A DNA stretch of 34,301 nt, taken from assembly GCA_035267185.1 (NCBI GenBank), contig DATFLY010000009.1, positions 1 through 34,301 on the forward strand, written 5' to 3'. Under the pieces are notes generated by a model that saw only the letters and a program-made list of their open reading frames with translations, was not told where the DNA came from and searched no databases. Positions 16,363-24,135 of this stretch are shown here, one piece after another; position 1 is the stretch's first letter; each line of letters opens with the position of its first letter. The stretch comes from JAUIBE01 sp035267185. Lineage in GTDB: Bacteria; Pseudomonadota; Gammaproteobacteria; Xanthomonadales; SZUA-36. A program made the position numbers and the translations under genes.

Positions 16363-17365
16363 TGGACGGATTGGCCCTGTGCAATAGCCAGACGAGCAAT
16401 GTCATGAGGATCGCGGCCACGGCATTGTGTGCAACAGCATTGATCAGCGGCAATCCCAGGACAACATTGAGGATACCAAGCGTCACCTGCGACCCGGCAA
16501 GTAACAGCAGGAGGAATCCTGATGGTCTGGATACCTGTGATGCCATGAGGCGAAATGCGAGTACCAGCAGGACCAGGAGTGTGAATACCGCACCAATTCG
16601 GTGAGCCATGTGGATAGCGGTTCTTGCATCCATATCGAGGACACCGCCTTCGTAATCAACCCCGATTTCTCGCCAGAGAACAAAGGCTTCTGAAAAATCG
16701 GTATCCGGCCACGCCTGGCCCTGGCAAGCAGGGAAATCAGGGCAGGCGAGTGCCGAGTAGTTGGCACTGGTCCAGCCACCCAGGGCAATCTGGACAGCCA
16801 ACACGAACATGGCAAACACCACCAGTTTCCCCTGGCTTTTAAATGCCCATCCGGTGACGCCTGCGGCCTGGCGGCCGGATCGAAAAGTCAGCCAGGCAAG
16901 CAGACCCATGGTGGTAAAGCCACCGAGTAGATGCGCCATGACAACGATGGGCCACAGCTTGAGCGTGACCGTCCACATTCCCAATGCTGCCTGGAATAGT
17001 ATTAATCCCAGGATGACGCCGGTGATGCCCCTGAAAGTCTCGTGATCTGTCCTGAAAGAAGACCTGGGGCGCCACGCCAGGAAATTCAGTCCAATCACAA
17101 GCAATACCAGCGCCCCTGCCAGGTAACGATGGACCATTTCCCGCCATGCCAGCCCGGTTTCGACCGGGCGCTCGGGAAAAGCCTCGTTGGCTGCAATGAT
17201 TTCTTCGGCAGCGTCCGGCCATGTCAGTTGCCCATAGCAACCTGGCCAGTCAGGACACCCAAGCCCGGCATGTGTGAGGCGCACCCATGCGCCAAGCACG
17301 ATGACACATAGGGCCACGATGGTCGCAACCTTGGCGAGGCGATGGATACTGGGGTTCATCATCAT
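16355..17365 (-). CDS. ctaA: haem A synthase
   Basis: Oxidises the C8 methyl of haem O to formyl, giving haem A for the cytochrome oxidase. The 336-residue protein has eight likely membrane segments and the two-fold CtaA pattern: GAWVRLTHAGLGCPDWPGCYGQ near the N-terminus (key residues GLGCPDWPGC) and a second copy ANYSALACPDFPACQGQ, plus haem-ligand histidines in WREMVHRYLAG, MAHLLGG, HMAHRIGA and VAHNAVAA. Both CPDxPxC pairs are kept, as in the two-cysteine-pair class. Three ATG codons in a row (17357-17365) leave the exact start open by two residues. It precedes and overlaps cyoE. Confidence 0.95.
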   Translation of the reverse strand: MMMNPSIHRLAKVATIVALCVIVLGAWVRLTHAGLGCPDWPGCYGQLTWPDAAEEIIAANEAFPERPVETGLAWREMVHRYLAGALVLLVIGLNFLAWRPRSSFRTDHETFRGITGVILGLILFQAALGMWTVTLKLWPIVVMAHLLGGFTTMGLLAWLTFRSGRQAAGVTGWAFKSQGKLVVFAMFVLAVQIALGGWTSANYSALACPDFPACQGQAWPDTDFSEAFVLWREIGVDYEGGVLDMDARTAIHMAHRIGAVFTLLVLLVLAFRLMASQVSRPSGFLLLLLAGSQVTLGILNVVLGLPLINAVAHNAVAAILMTLLVWLLHRANPSNG

Positions 17366-17396
17366 TTTCTGTCAGGGAGCTCCGTACTGAAAATCG

Positions 17397-17972
17397 CTAG
17401 CGGCGATCTGTTTTTGCGTATTGGAGAAGGCGTTCCATATCCACCAGTATTTCATTCGGATCAGGGTCAGGAGGATAGTGCATCATGATATTTCCAAGCG
17501 GGTCGATAATAAACACACCGTCACCGTCTGCCAGCTCTTCAAATTGCTGCGACAGCATACCTGTATTCTCACTGATCACGTTGAACTCGGGGTAGATTTT
17601 TTCTGCTTCCTCGGCCACGCCGTTGTTTTCTTGTCTTGCAAGCAGAACCAGTCCTACCCTGCCGCTATCGCGGCCCAGTGCGCGGTGGAATTGTCTCAGT
17701 CCAACCAGGACCTCCAGGCAAGACTCGCTGCACACCCTCGGCAGGGGATGTACCAATATCCAGCGTTCATTGAGATCCAGCTTGGCAAATGTGCCGGGCA
17801 GCTGGGCGGCAACCGGTGGCTGAATCAGAATACCCTTGTTGACGCCCGCACCAGGCCGAAAGTCGATAATGCCGGCATACATCATCCAGGCGATAGACAG
17901 AGGAACGAAGAAGATCAGCCCAAGGACGACGAGAATCGCTCTCGGAGAAATGGCGCCTTTCTGATTAACCAT
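17397..17972 (-). CDS. SCO-like membrane-anchored thioredoxin-fold protein of the oxidase cluster
   Basis: 191 residues from the ATG at 17970-17972, which overlaps the SURF1 gene by eight bases. One membrane anchor (about 12-34) is followed by a periplasmic domain. Cys81 and Cys85 form CSESC, the CxxxC spacing of SCO copper chaperones, and the fold-like order (ERWILVHPLP, CxxxC, helix, VGLVLLA, GVFIIDPLGNIMMHYPP) is that of thioredoxin or SCO proteins. The third copper ligand of true SCO, a histidine in a later loop, is not recognisable. Similar genes stand between SURF1 and ctaA in Pseudomonas-type clusters. A role in redox or copper handling during oxidase assembly is an inference from motif and place. 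Confidence 0.8.
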   Translation of the reverse strand: MVNQKGAISPRAILVVLGLIFFVPLSIAWMMYAGIIDFRPGAGVNKGILIQPPVAAQLPGTFAKLDLNERWILVHPLPRVCSESCLEVLVGLRQFHRALGRDSGRVGLVLLARQENNGVAEEAEKIYPEFNVISENTGMLSQQFEELADGDGVFIIDPLGNIMMHYPPDPDPNEILVDMERLLQYAKTDRR

Positions 17973-18669
17973 TTTTACCTCTCTGACGCAAAACCAGGTA
18001 TAGCCAGATGGCCAGCGCAGTAATCGCCAGGCCAAACCACTGCACGGCATAGGCCTTGTGTTGTTCGGGTTTCATGATGCTTGGTGACCAGTCGCGTCCT
18101 TCGAATCCGTTTGGATCCTGCACATCCAGCCAGATGACGCGATCGGCCAGTGCGATCTGCAGTGCCGAGGCTGCATCGTCTAAAACAAGGTAAGTGACCA
18201 TTTGTGGCCATTGATCGATTTGCAGTTCATCCGGCTCCCCCAGTGTTTGCCTGTTTTCAGGCGGTGGTGCGAGGATGCCGCTGATATCGACGGGAACTGT
18301 GGGCGTTTCAATCGTGGGAAGGCTTGAACGGTCTGCCGGAATTGGCTTCCAGCCACGATTGACGAGAATTGTTGTGCCGGAAAAAGTCCTGAACGGTGTG
18401 AAAACATGAACGCCCGCTCTCCCGTTGAAAATCTTGTTGTCGAGAAGCAGATGTTTTTCATTGTCGAATCGACCGGTTGCGTGAATGCGGGTGAATTGCT
18501 CCTCACTATCCAGCGATTCGTCCAGGCTCTGGCTTACACCATCTTCAAAATCCGAGATCAGGGCCTCCTTCTCGTCCGTGCGCTGAAGCTGCCACATCCC
18601 AAGGGCAAACATACCTGCTGCAAGTGGCAGCATAACGGCGCTAAGCCCGATGATATTTCGCCAGGACAA
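17965..18669 (-). CDS. SURF1-family cytochrome oxidase assembly protein
   Basis: 234 residues with the SURF1 layout: a membrane segment near 8-26, a periplasmic domain, and a second segment near 207-226. Diagnostic pieces are GMWQLQR at 25-31, the LLDNKIFNGRAGVHVFTPF region and VNRGWKP, then KAYAVQWFGLAITALAIWLYL. SURF1 proteins help insert haem A into subunit I. The start is TTG at 18667-18669, supported by GAGG (18678-18681 on the opposite strand) eight bases away. The next ATG would remove half of the first membrane segment. Confidence 0.9.
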   Translation of the reverse strand: MSWRNIIGLSAVMLPLAAGMFALGMWQLQRTDEKEALISDFEDGVSQSLDESLDSEEQFTRIHATGRFDNEKHLLLDNKIFNGRAGVHVFTPFRTFSGTTILVNRGWKPIPADRSSLPTIETPTVPVDISGILAPPPENRQTLGEPDELQIDQWPQMVTYLVLDDAASALQIALADRVIWLDVQDPNGFEGRDWSPSIMKPEQHKAYAVQWFGLAITALAIWLYLVLRQRGKNG

Positions 18670-18752
18670 ACTGCTTTCCTCAATTCACAGCCACGCCGTC
18701 AGGCAATGTTTGGCTATAATTCGCGGACTCGTCTGAAAACAAGAGAAACCCG
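18670..18752. promoter_or_regulatory. Divergent promoter region SURF1 / DUF2909
   Basis: 83 bases between divergent genes. A perfect -10 hexamer TATAAT lies at 18715-18720 on the plus strand, placing a start of transcription about 25 bases before the DUF2909 ATG; no good -35 is seen. On the minus strand, TTGTTT with 18 bases to TATAGC is a weaker candidate for SURF1, overlapping the first. Confidence 0.5.
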
Positions 18753-18974
18753 ATGAAAATTGTAATTGTGCTGTTCCTGCTTTTCATAATTTACAGCCTG
18801 GCATCTTCGTTCTGGTTTCTGATTAAAGACAAGGGCCAGAGTGATCGAACTGTCAAACGACTGACCTGGAGAATCGGGCTTTCTTTGGCGCTTTTCGTGT
18901 TTCTGTGGATCGCTTTTCAGCTCGGCTGGATAGAACCCAGCAGTGGCCCATTGCGAATTCCGGCAGGTGAATGA
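18753..18974 (+). CDS. twin-transmembrane protein, DUF2909 family
   Basis: 73 residues with two membrane segments (about 2-22 and 46-65) joined by a basic loop containing KDKGQSDRTVKRLTWRIG. This pattern, with FWFLIKDKG and RLTWRIGLS, is the twin-transmembrane (DUF2909) family found next to cytochrome c oxidase genes in many gammaproteobacteria. Function is not known to me; an oxidase assembly or stability role is a guess from location. It is the only plus-strand gene inside the oxidase cluster, with its own TATAAT upstream, and its stop lies 12 bases from the end of convergent coxC. Confidence 0.85.
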   Translation: MKIVIVLFLLFIIYSLASSFWFLIKDKGQSDRTVKRLTWRIGLSLALFVFLWIAFQLGWIEPSSGPLRIPAGE

Positions 18975-18986
18975 CGTCAGGTTTTC

Positions 18987-19856
18987 TCAGAAAACGTAAA
19001 CGAAAATAAACAGTCCCAACCAGACCACGTCGACAAAATGCCAGTACCAGGCAACCGCTTCAAAGCCGAAGTGATGCTCCGGTTTGAAATGCCCACGTGC
19101 ACAACGAATGGTGATCACCAGAAGCATGATGGCGCCAAGCGTTACATGCATGCCATGAAAACCGGTCAGCATGAAGAAAGTTGAGCCATAGATTCCGGAT
19201 CCAAGCGTCAGCCCCAGATCCTGGTAAGCGTGGATATATTCGTAAGCCTGGAAATAAACGAAGATCAGGCCCAGGGCAACAGTGGCAGATAACCAGATCA
19301 CCAGTTGCTTTCGGAGGTTCTTTTTCAAAGCATGGTGCGCCAGCGTGACTGTCAGACCTGAAGTCAACAGAATCAGGGTGTTCAGGAACGGAATCCCGAA
19401 TGCAGGAATGGTCTGGAAAGGTCCTCCGACTTCCTCAGGACCGGCTGTCGGCCATACGGACTGGTAACCCTGCCACAAATACTCGTTGGTCAGGCCTCCG
19501 TCACCTTCGCCACCCAGCCACGGAACCGACAAGGCGCGGGCGTAAAACAAGGCGCCGAAAAAGCAGGCGAAAAACATGACCTCGGAGAATATGAACCAGG
19601 CCATTCCCATTCGAAAAGAACCATCGACCCGGGCGTTGTAAACGCCACCCTCGCTTTCGCGAATCACCTCGCCAAACCAGGCGAAAAGCATGTAAATCAG
19701 GATCAGTACGCCGGCCAGGAAAGTCCACGGGGCGGTTGCCGAATCATTCAGCCACAGACCGGCGCTGAATAACATGACAAACATGCCTACGGATCCGATG
19801 AACGGCCAGCGGGTGTTGTGTGGAACGTAATATGCATTACTTGCTGTGTTTGCCAT
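18987..19856 (-). CDS. coxC: cytochrome c oxidase subunit III
   Basis: 289-residue inner-membrane protein with about seven membrane segments. Conserved pieces are the N-terminal YYVPHNTRWPFIGS, FRMGMAWFIFSEVMFFACFFGALFYAR with the membrane glutamate in FSEVMFF, FHGMHVTLGAIML and the C-terminal WHFVDVVWLGLFIFVYVF. Subunit III has no metal; it stabilises subunit I and proton uptake. It is the last gene of the coxB-coxA-ctaG-coxC block, eight bases after ctaG. Confidence 0.96.
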   Translation of the reverse strand: MANTASNAYYVPHNTRWPFIGSVGMFVMLFSAGLWLNDSATAPWTFLAGVLILIYMLFAWFGEVIRESEGGVYNARVDGSFRMGMAWFIFSEVMFFACFFGALFYARALSVPWLGGEGDGGLTNEYLWQGYQSVWPTAGPEEVGGPFQTIPAFGIPFLNTLILLTSGLTVTLAHHALKKNLRKQLVIWLSATVALGLIFVYFQAYEYIHAYQDLGLTLGSGIYGSTFFMLTGFHGMHVTLGAIMLLVITIRCARGHFKPEHHFGFEAVAWYWHFVDVVWLGLFIFVYVF

Positions 19857-19864
19857 GCGGTCGG

Positions 19865-20440
19865 TTACTCCTGCCGGCCTGCCGCAGAATCATTTGCGGC
19901 CAGGTTCGAATCAGATGGGTTTTCGAAGAATGTGTAAGACAACGTCACTTCCCTGATGCGCTCAGGTAAGTCCGGTTTGATATAAAACCGCACCGGCATT
20001 TCGCGCGATTCATTTGCCCCCAATGTTTGCTGGACAAAGCAGAAACACTCGGTTTTAACGAAATACAGGCTGGCCTCCGGAGGTGTGACGGTATAGATCG
20101 CCTGTCCGGAAGTGGCACGATCGCTGTCATTGAATGCCATGTATGAGGTCTCGCTCATGTCGCCAAGCTGCACCCTGGTGTAGGGCTCAACCGGCTGCAG
20201 GTCCCATGAGAGCGAAGAATTGACAGTGGCATCGAATCGAATTTTAACGGTTCGATCAATGGCGCCGCTGGCCTGACCTGACTCGACGACCTGCACACCA
20301 CGTCCACCAAGGCCGGTCAGGTCGCAAAAGACGTCGTACAATGGCAGCAACGCGAAGCCAAAGCCAAACATGCCGACAGCGACCAGCAAAAGTTTCGTGG
20401 CCAGCTTGCGGTGGTTTTTCGCTTTTCCCTGCATAGTCAT
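19865..20440 (-). CDS. ctaG: cytochrome c oxidase assembly protein CtaG (Cox11 type)
   Basis: Copper chaperone for the CuB site of subunit I. The 191 residues comprise one membrane anchor (about 14-34, with FGFALLPLYDVFCDLTG after it) and a periplasmic beta domain. Copper ligands Cys132 and Cys134 stand in ECFCFVQQTL, the Cox11 signature, followed by EMPVRFYI and LSYTFF. It belongs to the Cox11 family and not to the unrelated Bacillus CtaG (caa3_CtaG). It sits between the 52-residue membrane protein and coxC with 8-10-base gaps. Confidence 0.95.
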   Translation of the reverse strand: MTMQGKAKNHRKLATKLLLVAVGMFGFGFALLPLYDVFCDLTGLGGRGVQVVESGQASGAIDRTVKIRFDATVNSSLSWDLQPVEPYTRVQLGDMSETSYMAFNDSDRATSGQAIYTVTPPEASLYFVKTECFCFVQQTLGANESREMPVRFYIKPDLPERIREVTLSYTFFENPSDSNLAANDSAAGRQE

Positions 20441-20450
20441 TTCAGTCTCA

Positions 20451-20609
20451 TCAGGCCGGTGGCTCGCCTAAAACGCCTGACAGGATAAAAGCCACAAATA
20501 TGGCCAATGCAACCACAGCCAGAATCCAGGCTGTGCGAACCGCCCTGGTTCGGCGGGATCTGATTTCGCGCTGTTCTTCAGTCACGATTGAACCGGTTTC
20601 GGCTGCCAT
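20451..20609 (-). CDS. 52-residue single-pass membrane protein between coxA and ctaG
   Basis: ATG at 20607-20609, seven bases after the coxA stop and ten before ctaG. The protein is MAAETG..., a charged cytoplasmic stretch EEQREIRSRRTRAVR, one membrane helix (about 25-44, ILAVVALAIFVAFILSG) and a short LGEPPA tail. The frame is open further upstream into coxA, but the ATG after coxA is the natural start. Small genes occur at this place in other gammaproteobacterial cox operons; I know no assigned function. A minor oxidase subunit or assembly helper is likely from the tight operon spacing. Confidence 0.75.
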   Translation of the reverse strand: MAAETGSIVTEEQREIRSRRTRAVRTAWILAVVALAIFVAFILSGVLGEPPA

Positions 20610-20616
20610 CTGATGA

Positions 20617-22263
20617 TCAATGGGCCGATTCTTCAACGTGTGCCACGGTCGTGTCATCGATCAGAGGTGGCTCGTCAAACGTGTGGTAAGGCGCCGGTGA
20701 GGGTACGGTCCATTCCAGTCCTTTTGCACCTTCCCAGACCCCTGAGGTGGCCTTGACCTTGCTGCCGCGTACGCAGTGAATGATGACACCCACGAAAATC
20801 AACTGCGAAATTCCGAAGATAAATCCGCCCACTGAGGAAATCATGTTGAAATCAGCGAACTGGGTTGCATAGTCCGGAATTCTCCTCGGCATTCCTGCCA
20901 GGCCCAGGTAATGTTGGGGGAAGAACAGAATATTGACCGAAATGGCCGAGACCCAGAAATGAATCTTGCCCCACTTTTCGGAATACATGTTCCCCGTCCA
21001 TTTGGGCAGCCAGTAGTAGGTGCCGGCCATCAGGGCAAAGATTGCACCGGGAACCAGTACATAGTGGAAGTGGGCCACCACGAAATAGGTATCGTGATAC
21101 TGCAGATCCACCGAAGCAATCGCCAGCATCAATCCACTCAGTCCACCAATGGTAAACAGCACCACAAATCCGATGGCAAACAGCATGGGTGTTTCAAAGG
21201 TCATCGAGCCTTTCCACATGGTGCTGACCCAGTTGAAGACTTTCACACCAGTCGGGACCGCAATCAGCATGGTTGCGTACATGAAAAACAGTTGCCCGGC
21301 CAGCGGCATGCCGACGGTGAACATGTGGTGCGCCCAAACGATAAATGACAGGAACGCGATGGACGCCGTGGCGTAAACCATGGCCGAGTAACCGAATAAC
21401 GGTTTGCGCGAGAAGGTTGGCAGAATCTCCGAGATCACGCCAAAAGCCGGCAGGATCATGATGTAAACCTCGGGATGACCGAAGAACCAGAAAATATGCT
21501 GAAACATGACCGGGTCACCGCCACCGGCTGCATTGAAGAAACTGGTCGCGAAGAAATGATCGGTCAGCAACATGGTCACGGCGCCCGCCAGAACCGGCAT
21601 GACTGCAATCAGGAGGTAAGCGGTGATCAGCCAGGTCCATACAAACAAGGGCATTCTGAGCAGTGTCATGCCCGGCGCGCGCATGTTCAGGATGGTCGCA
21701 ATCACATTAATCGAACCCATGATGGAGGATATGCCCATCATGTGAACGGCAAATACCACGAATGCAAAACTCTTGCCGCCCTGCAGACTCAGGGGCGGAT
21801 AGAGGGTCCAGCCTGCGGCAGGACCACCAGACTCCATGAACAGCGTGCTCAGAAGCATGGTGAATGCAAACGGCAGAATCCAGAAGCTCCAGTTATTCAG
21901 GCGTGGCAGCGCCATGTCGGGCGCGCCCACCATCATCGGAATCATCCAGTTGGCAAAGCCAACCCATGCCGGCATGATCGCGCCGAAAACCATCAGCAAC
22001 GCATGCATGGTAACCATCTGGTTGTAGAAATCGGGTTCGACCAGTTGCAGGCCGGGTACAAACAACTCGGCGCGAATCACCAGCGCCATTGCACCACCAA
22101 CAAAAAACATGATCAATGCAAAGACAAGGTAAAGAGTGCCTATGTCTTTATGGTTGGTGGTAAAAAGCCAACGCTTGATTCCTGTCGGCTTGTGATCATG
22201 ATCATCCGCATGATCAATGGCCGGGTGGTTGTGGGCGTCTTGGGTCATTTGTTCTGTGCTCAT
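20617..22263 (-). CDS. coxA: cytochrome c oxidase subunit I
   Basis: Catalytic subunit with haem a and the haem a3-CuB centre; reduces O2 and pumps protons. The 548 residues hold all key elements: TTNHKDIGTLYLVF at the N-terminus, MHALLMVFGA with a haem-a histidine, WFFGHPEVYIMILPAFG with the CuB histidine cross-linked to tyrosine, WAHHMFTVG with the CuB pair, and VAHFHYVLVPGAIFALMAG with the a3 and a ligands. The tyrosine of HPEVY marks the A-type haem-copper oxidases. It lies 23 bases after coxB in the same operon. Confidence 0.97.
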   Translation of the reverse strand: MSTEQMTQDAHNHPAIDHADDHDHKPTGIKRWLFTTNHKDIGTLYLVFALIMFFVGGAMALVIRAELFVPGLQLVEPDFYNQMVTMHALLMVFGAIMPAWVGFANWMIPMMVGAPDMALPRLNNWSFWILPFAFTMLLSTLFMESGGPAAGWTLYPPLSLQGGKSFAFVVFAVHMMGISSIMGSINVIATILNMRAPGMTLLRMPLFVWTWLITAYLLIAVMPVLAGAVTMLLTDHFFATSFFNAAGGGDPVMFQHIFWFFGHPEVYIMILPAFGVISEILPTFSRKPLFGYSAMVYATASIAFLSFIVWAHHMFTVGMPLAGQLFFMYATMLIAVPTGVKVFNWVSTMWKGSMTFETPMLFAIGFVVLFTIGGLSGLMLAIASVDLQYHDTYFVVAHFHYVLVPGAIFALMAGTYYWLPKWTGNMYSEKWGKIHFWVSAISVNILFFPQHYLGLAGMPRRIPDYATQFADFNMISSVGGFIFGISQLIFVGVIIHCVRGSKVKATSGVWEGAKGLEWTVPSPAPYHTFDEPPLIDDTTVAHVEESAH

Positions 22264-22286
22264 CAGGTTATCCTGTCGCGGCGGGT

Positions 22287-23447
22287 TCAGCCTTTCTTGA
22301 TGCGGGCAATGGTGCGGGGCTGCACCATGTCACCGGTATCGTTGCCGAAAGCATTGCGGGTGTAGGTCAGGGCGGCAGCAATGTCGGTTTCAGTCAGCAT
22401 GGCGCCCCAGGCCTGCATCGCGGTGCCATCAATACCGTTCAGTACGACATCAATGTGTTGTTCCAGCGGCCCCGTTGCAATCTGGCTGCCAGCCAGGGCG
22501 GGAAACGCTGGTTCGAGCCCTTCTCCATCGGCCTGATGACAACTGGCGCACTGGGTCGCATAGACCGCTTCGCCCTTGTCCATCAGTTCGTCGAGTGTCC
22601 AAAGCCGTTTGGCTTCCTCTGCGGTCGCTAACGTCTGGTTTTGCTGTTGTGCGACCCAGGCATCAAATTCTGCAGGAGGCAGTGCTTCAACCACCACTGG
22701 CATAAATCCATGGTCCTTGCCACAAAGCTCTGCACACTGACCGCGGTAAACGCCGGGTTCAAAAACTTCAGTCCAGGATTCATTGATAAATCCAGGGATT
22801 GCATCACGTTTCCAGCCCAGGTCCGGAACCCACCAGGCATGATTCACATCATCTGCAGTGATCAGAAACTTGATTTTGGTATTGGTTGGGACGACCAGGC
22901 GGTTATCAACATCCAGGAGGTAATGATCGACCGATTCCGGGTTGACACCTGAGCCCAGCATCCTGGCTGCGTTTGAATCAGCCTTGAGGGAACTGATGAA
23001 TGAAATATCGTGTTCCTGGTAATCATACTTCCAGCGCCATTGGAAACCGGTGATCTTGATTGACAGTTCGGTTTCTGGCGAATCCTCAATGTTGATCAAC
23101 GCTCGGGTGGCCGGAACGGCCATGGTAATGAGGATCAGAACCGGTATAACGGTCCAGACGATCTCGGCCTTGGTGCTGTGGGTGAACTGTGCAGCCTCAT
23201 GACCCTTTGACTTTCGATGCAGGACGATGGAAACGAACATTGCACTGAACACCAGGATGCCGATCACCACGCAAATCCAAAGAACGATCATGTGGAGGTC
23301 ATAATTCATGATCGAATGCTCGGTGACCCCACGAGGCATGTTGATCTCGTTTCCGGTGAAAGCCGGTGCGACCAGGAGCAACCAGAAAGCTGCTGTGACC
23401 GCGGCTACTACCGAGAGGGTCACGATGACGATGTTAGGTTTTTTCAC
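22287..23447 (-). CDS. coxB: cytochrome c oxidase subunit II with fused cytochrome c domain
   Basis: 386 residues, accepting electrons at the CuA site. The sequence shows a leading hydrophobic segment, two membrane helices (about 50-75 and 97-117), the aromatic electron-entry GFQWRWKYDYQ, and the CuA ligands His203, Cys238, Glu240, Cys242, His246 and Met249 in CAELCGKDHGFM. A C-terminal extension carries a haem c site CASCH at 300-304 with methionine ligands near 344-350, so this is the caa3 form. Such subunits can take electrons directly through their own cytochrome c. Start is GTG (23445-23447) with GAGG eight bases before it. Confidence 0.96.
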   Translation of the reverse strand: MKKPNIVIVTLSVVAAVTAAFWLLLVAPAFTGNEINMPRGVTEHSIMNYDLHMIVLWICVVIGILVFSAMFVSIVLHRKSKGHEAAQFTHSTKAEIVWTVIPVLILITMAVPATRALINIEDSPETELSIKITGFQWRWKYDYQEHDISFISSLKADSNAARMLGSGVNPESVDHYLLDVDNRLVVPTNTKIKFLITADDVNHAWWVPDLGWKRDAIPGFINESWTEVFEPGVYRGQCAELCGKDHGFMPVVVEALPPAEFDAWVAQQQNQTLATAEEAKRLWTLDELMDKGEAVYATQCASCHQADGEGLEPAFPALAGSQIATGPLEQHIDVVLNGIDGTAMQAWGAMLTETDIAAALTYTRNAFGNDTGDMVQPRTIARIKKG

Positions 23448-23468
23448 TCAGATAACCTCGTTCTCGAT

Positions 23469-23966
23469 CTATTGATTCTGCCAGGCGCTGAATTGGTCAA
23501 TCGCCCTGCTGATTGATTCGGCCAGTTTTCGTTTCTCAGCCGTGTTCAGGTATTCGCCCAGCTTGACCGAACACCGTCCAGACCTGATTTCCAGATCCGG
23601 GGAATACCAGCGAATGTCTGGTTGCTGCAGAGTGACCCGCGCCCACGCTACATCCAGTTCTGTACGTTTGTGGCCTGAATAGCGTTCTTGCAGGACCGCA
23701 ATGCATTCGCTGTTAATGCTAATTGTCTCAACTGCCCATGCCGCCTTCCAGGCCCGTACGAAAATCATGCCGAGCAGAACGACCTGGAAAACCGCAATCG
23801 CAAGTATCGGCCAGTACCCAAACCAGGCAGCAACCGATGCCAGCAAAAGTGTTAAAGCGCTCAGTGTTCCAATCAGGGTAAAAAGGCCTTTAATCCCGAG
23901 GGAAAAATGACTTTTTGCCTGAATTCGAACACAGCGACCTTCGCGGCTGTTCTCTACGATTATCAC
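23469..23966 (-). CDS. DUF2244 family membrane protein
   Basis: 165 residues with two close membrane segments near 28-49 and 52-72, then a soluble domain with short beta-like strands (ISINSECIAVLQ, WARVTLQQPD, LEIRSGRCSVKLGEYLN). This is the pattern of the DUF2244 integral membrane family, commonly found just upstream of coxB; I know of no proven function. The start is GTG (23964-23966). It precedes coxB by 21 bases on the same strand and is probably the first gene of the oxidase transcript. Confidence 0.8.
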   Translation of the reverse strand: MIIVENSREGRCVRIQAKSHFSLGIKGLFTLIGTLSALTLLLASVAAWFGYWPILAIAVFQVVLLGMIFVRAWKAAWAVETISINSECIAVLQERYSGHKRTELDVAWARVTLQQPDIRWYSPDLEIRSGRCSVKLGEYLNTAEKRKLAESISRAIDQFSAWQNQ

Positions 23967-23986
23967 GGCAGGTTTTCCAAGGCACT

Positions 23987-24016
23987 ATTCTACTCGGCGG
24001 CCCTATCAGGCGGCAA
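23987..24016 (-). promoter_or_regulatory. Candidate sigma-70 promoter for the DUF2244-coxBA operon
   Basis: Read on the minus strand, TTGCCG (24016-24011) is followed after 18 bases by TAGAAT (23992-23987). These match the -35 consensus in four and the -10 in five of six positions. Transcription would start about 14 bases before the GTG of the DUF2244 gene. Confidence 0.35.
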
Positions 24017-24135
24017 CCTTATACGGAAAGATTTCGTGCAGATATTTTGTATAGAAATCCAATTTTTCCATGGCCTGCGCTTGCGGATTAGCGTTAAACT
24101 GGCGCGCGAATAATCGACACACGTGTAAATCGGAA

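Noticed and set aside
17973..18050. 26-codon upstream extension of the SCO-like gene
   Set aside because: It overlaps the SURF1 C-terminus and adds no signal sequence; the ATG at 17972 directly precedes the natural membrane anchor.
18981..18995. Small inverted repeat GTTTTC-TCA-GAAAAC between the DUF2909 gene and coxC
   Set aside because: The stem is only six base pairs and AT-rich, without a T-run on either side; too weak to call a terminator.
21475..22365. Open frame of 296 codons opposite coxA
   Set aside because: Antisense shadow of subunit I; rich in His, Gln and Arg, no domain.
24070..24135. 22-codon extension of putA from an earlier ATG
   Set aside because: Residues are Cys/Arg-rich and unlike any PutA start; the ATG at 24136 leads straight into the family sequence.
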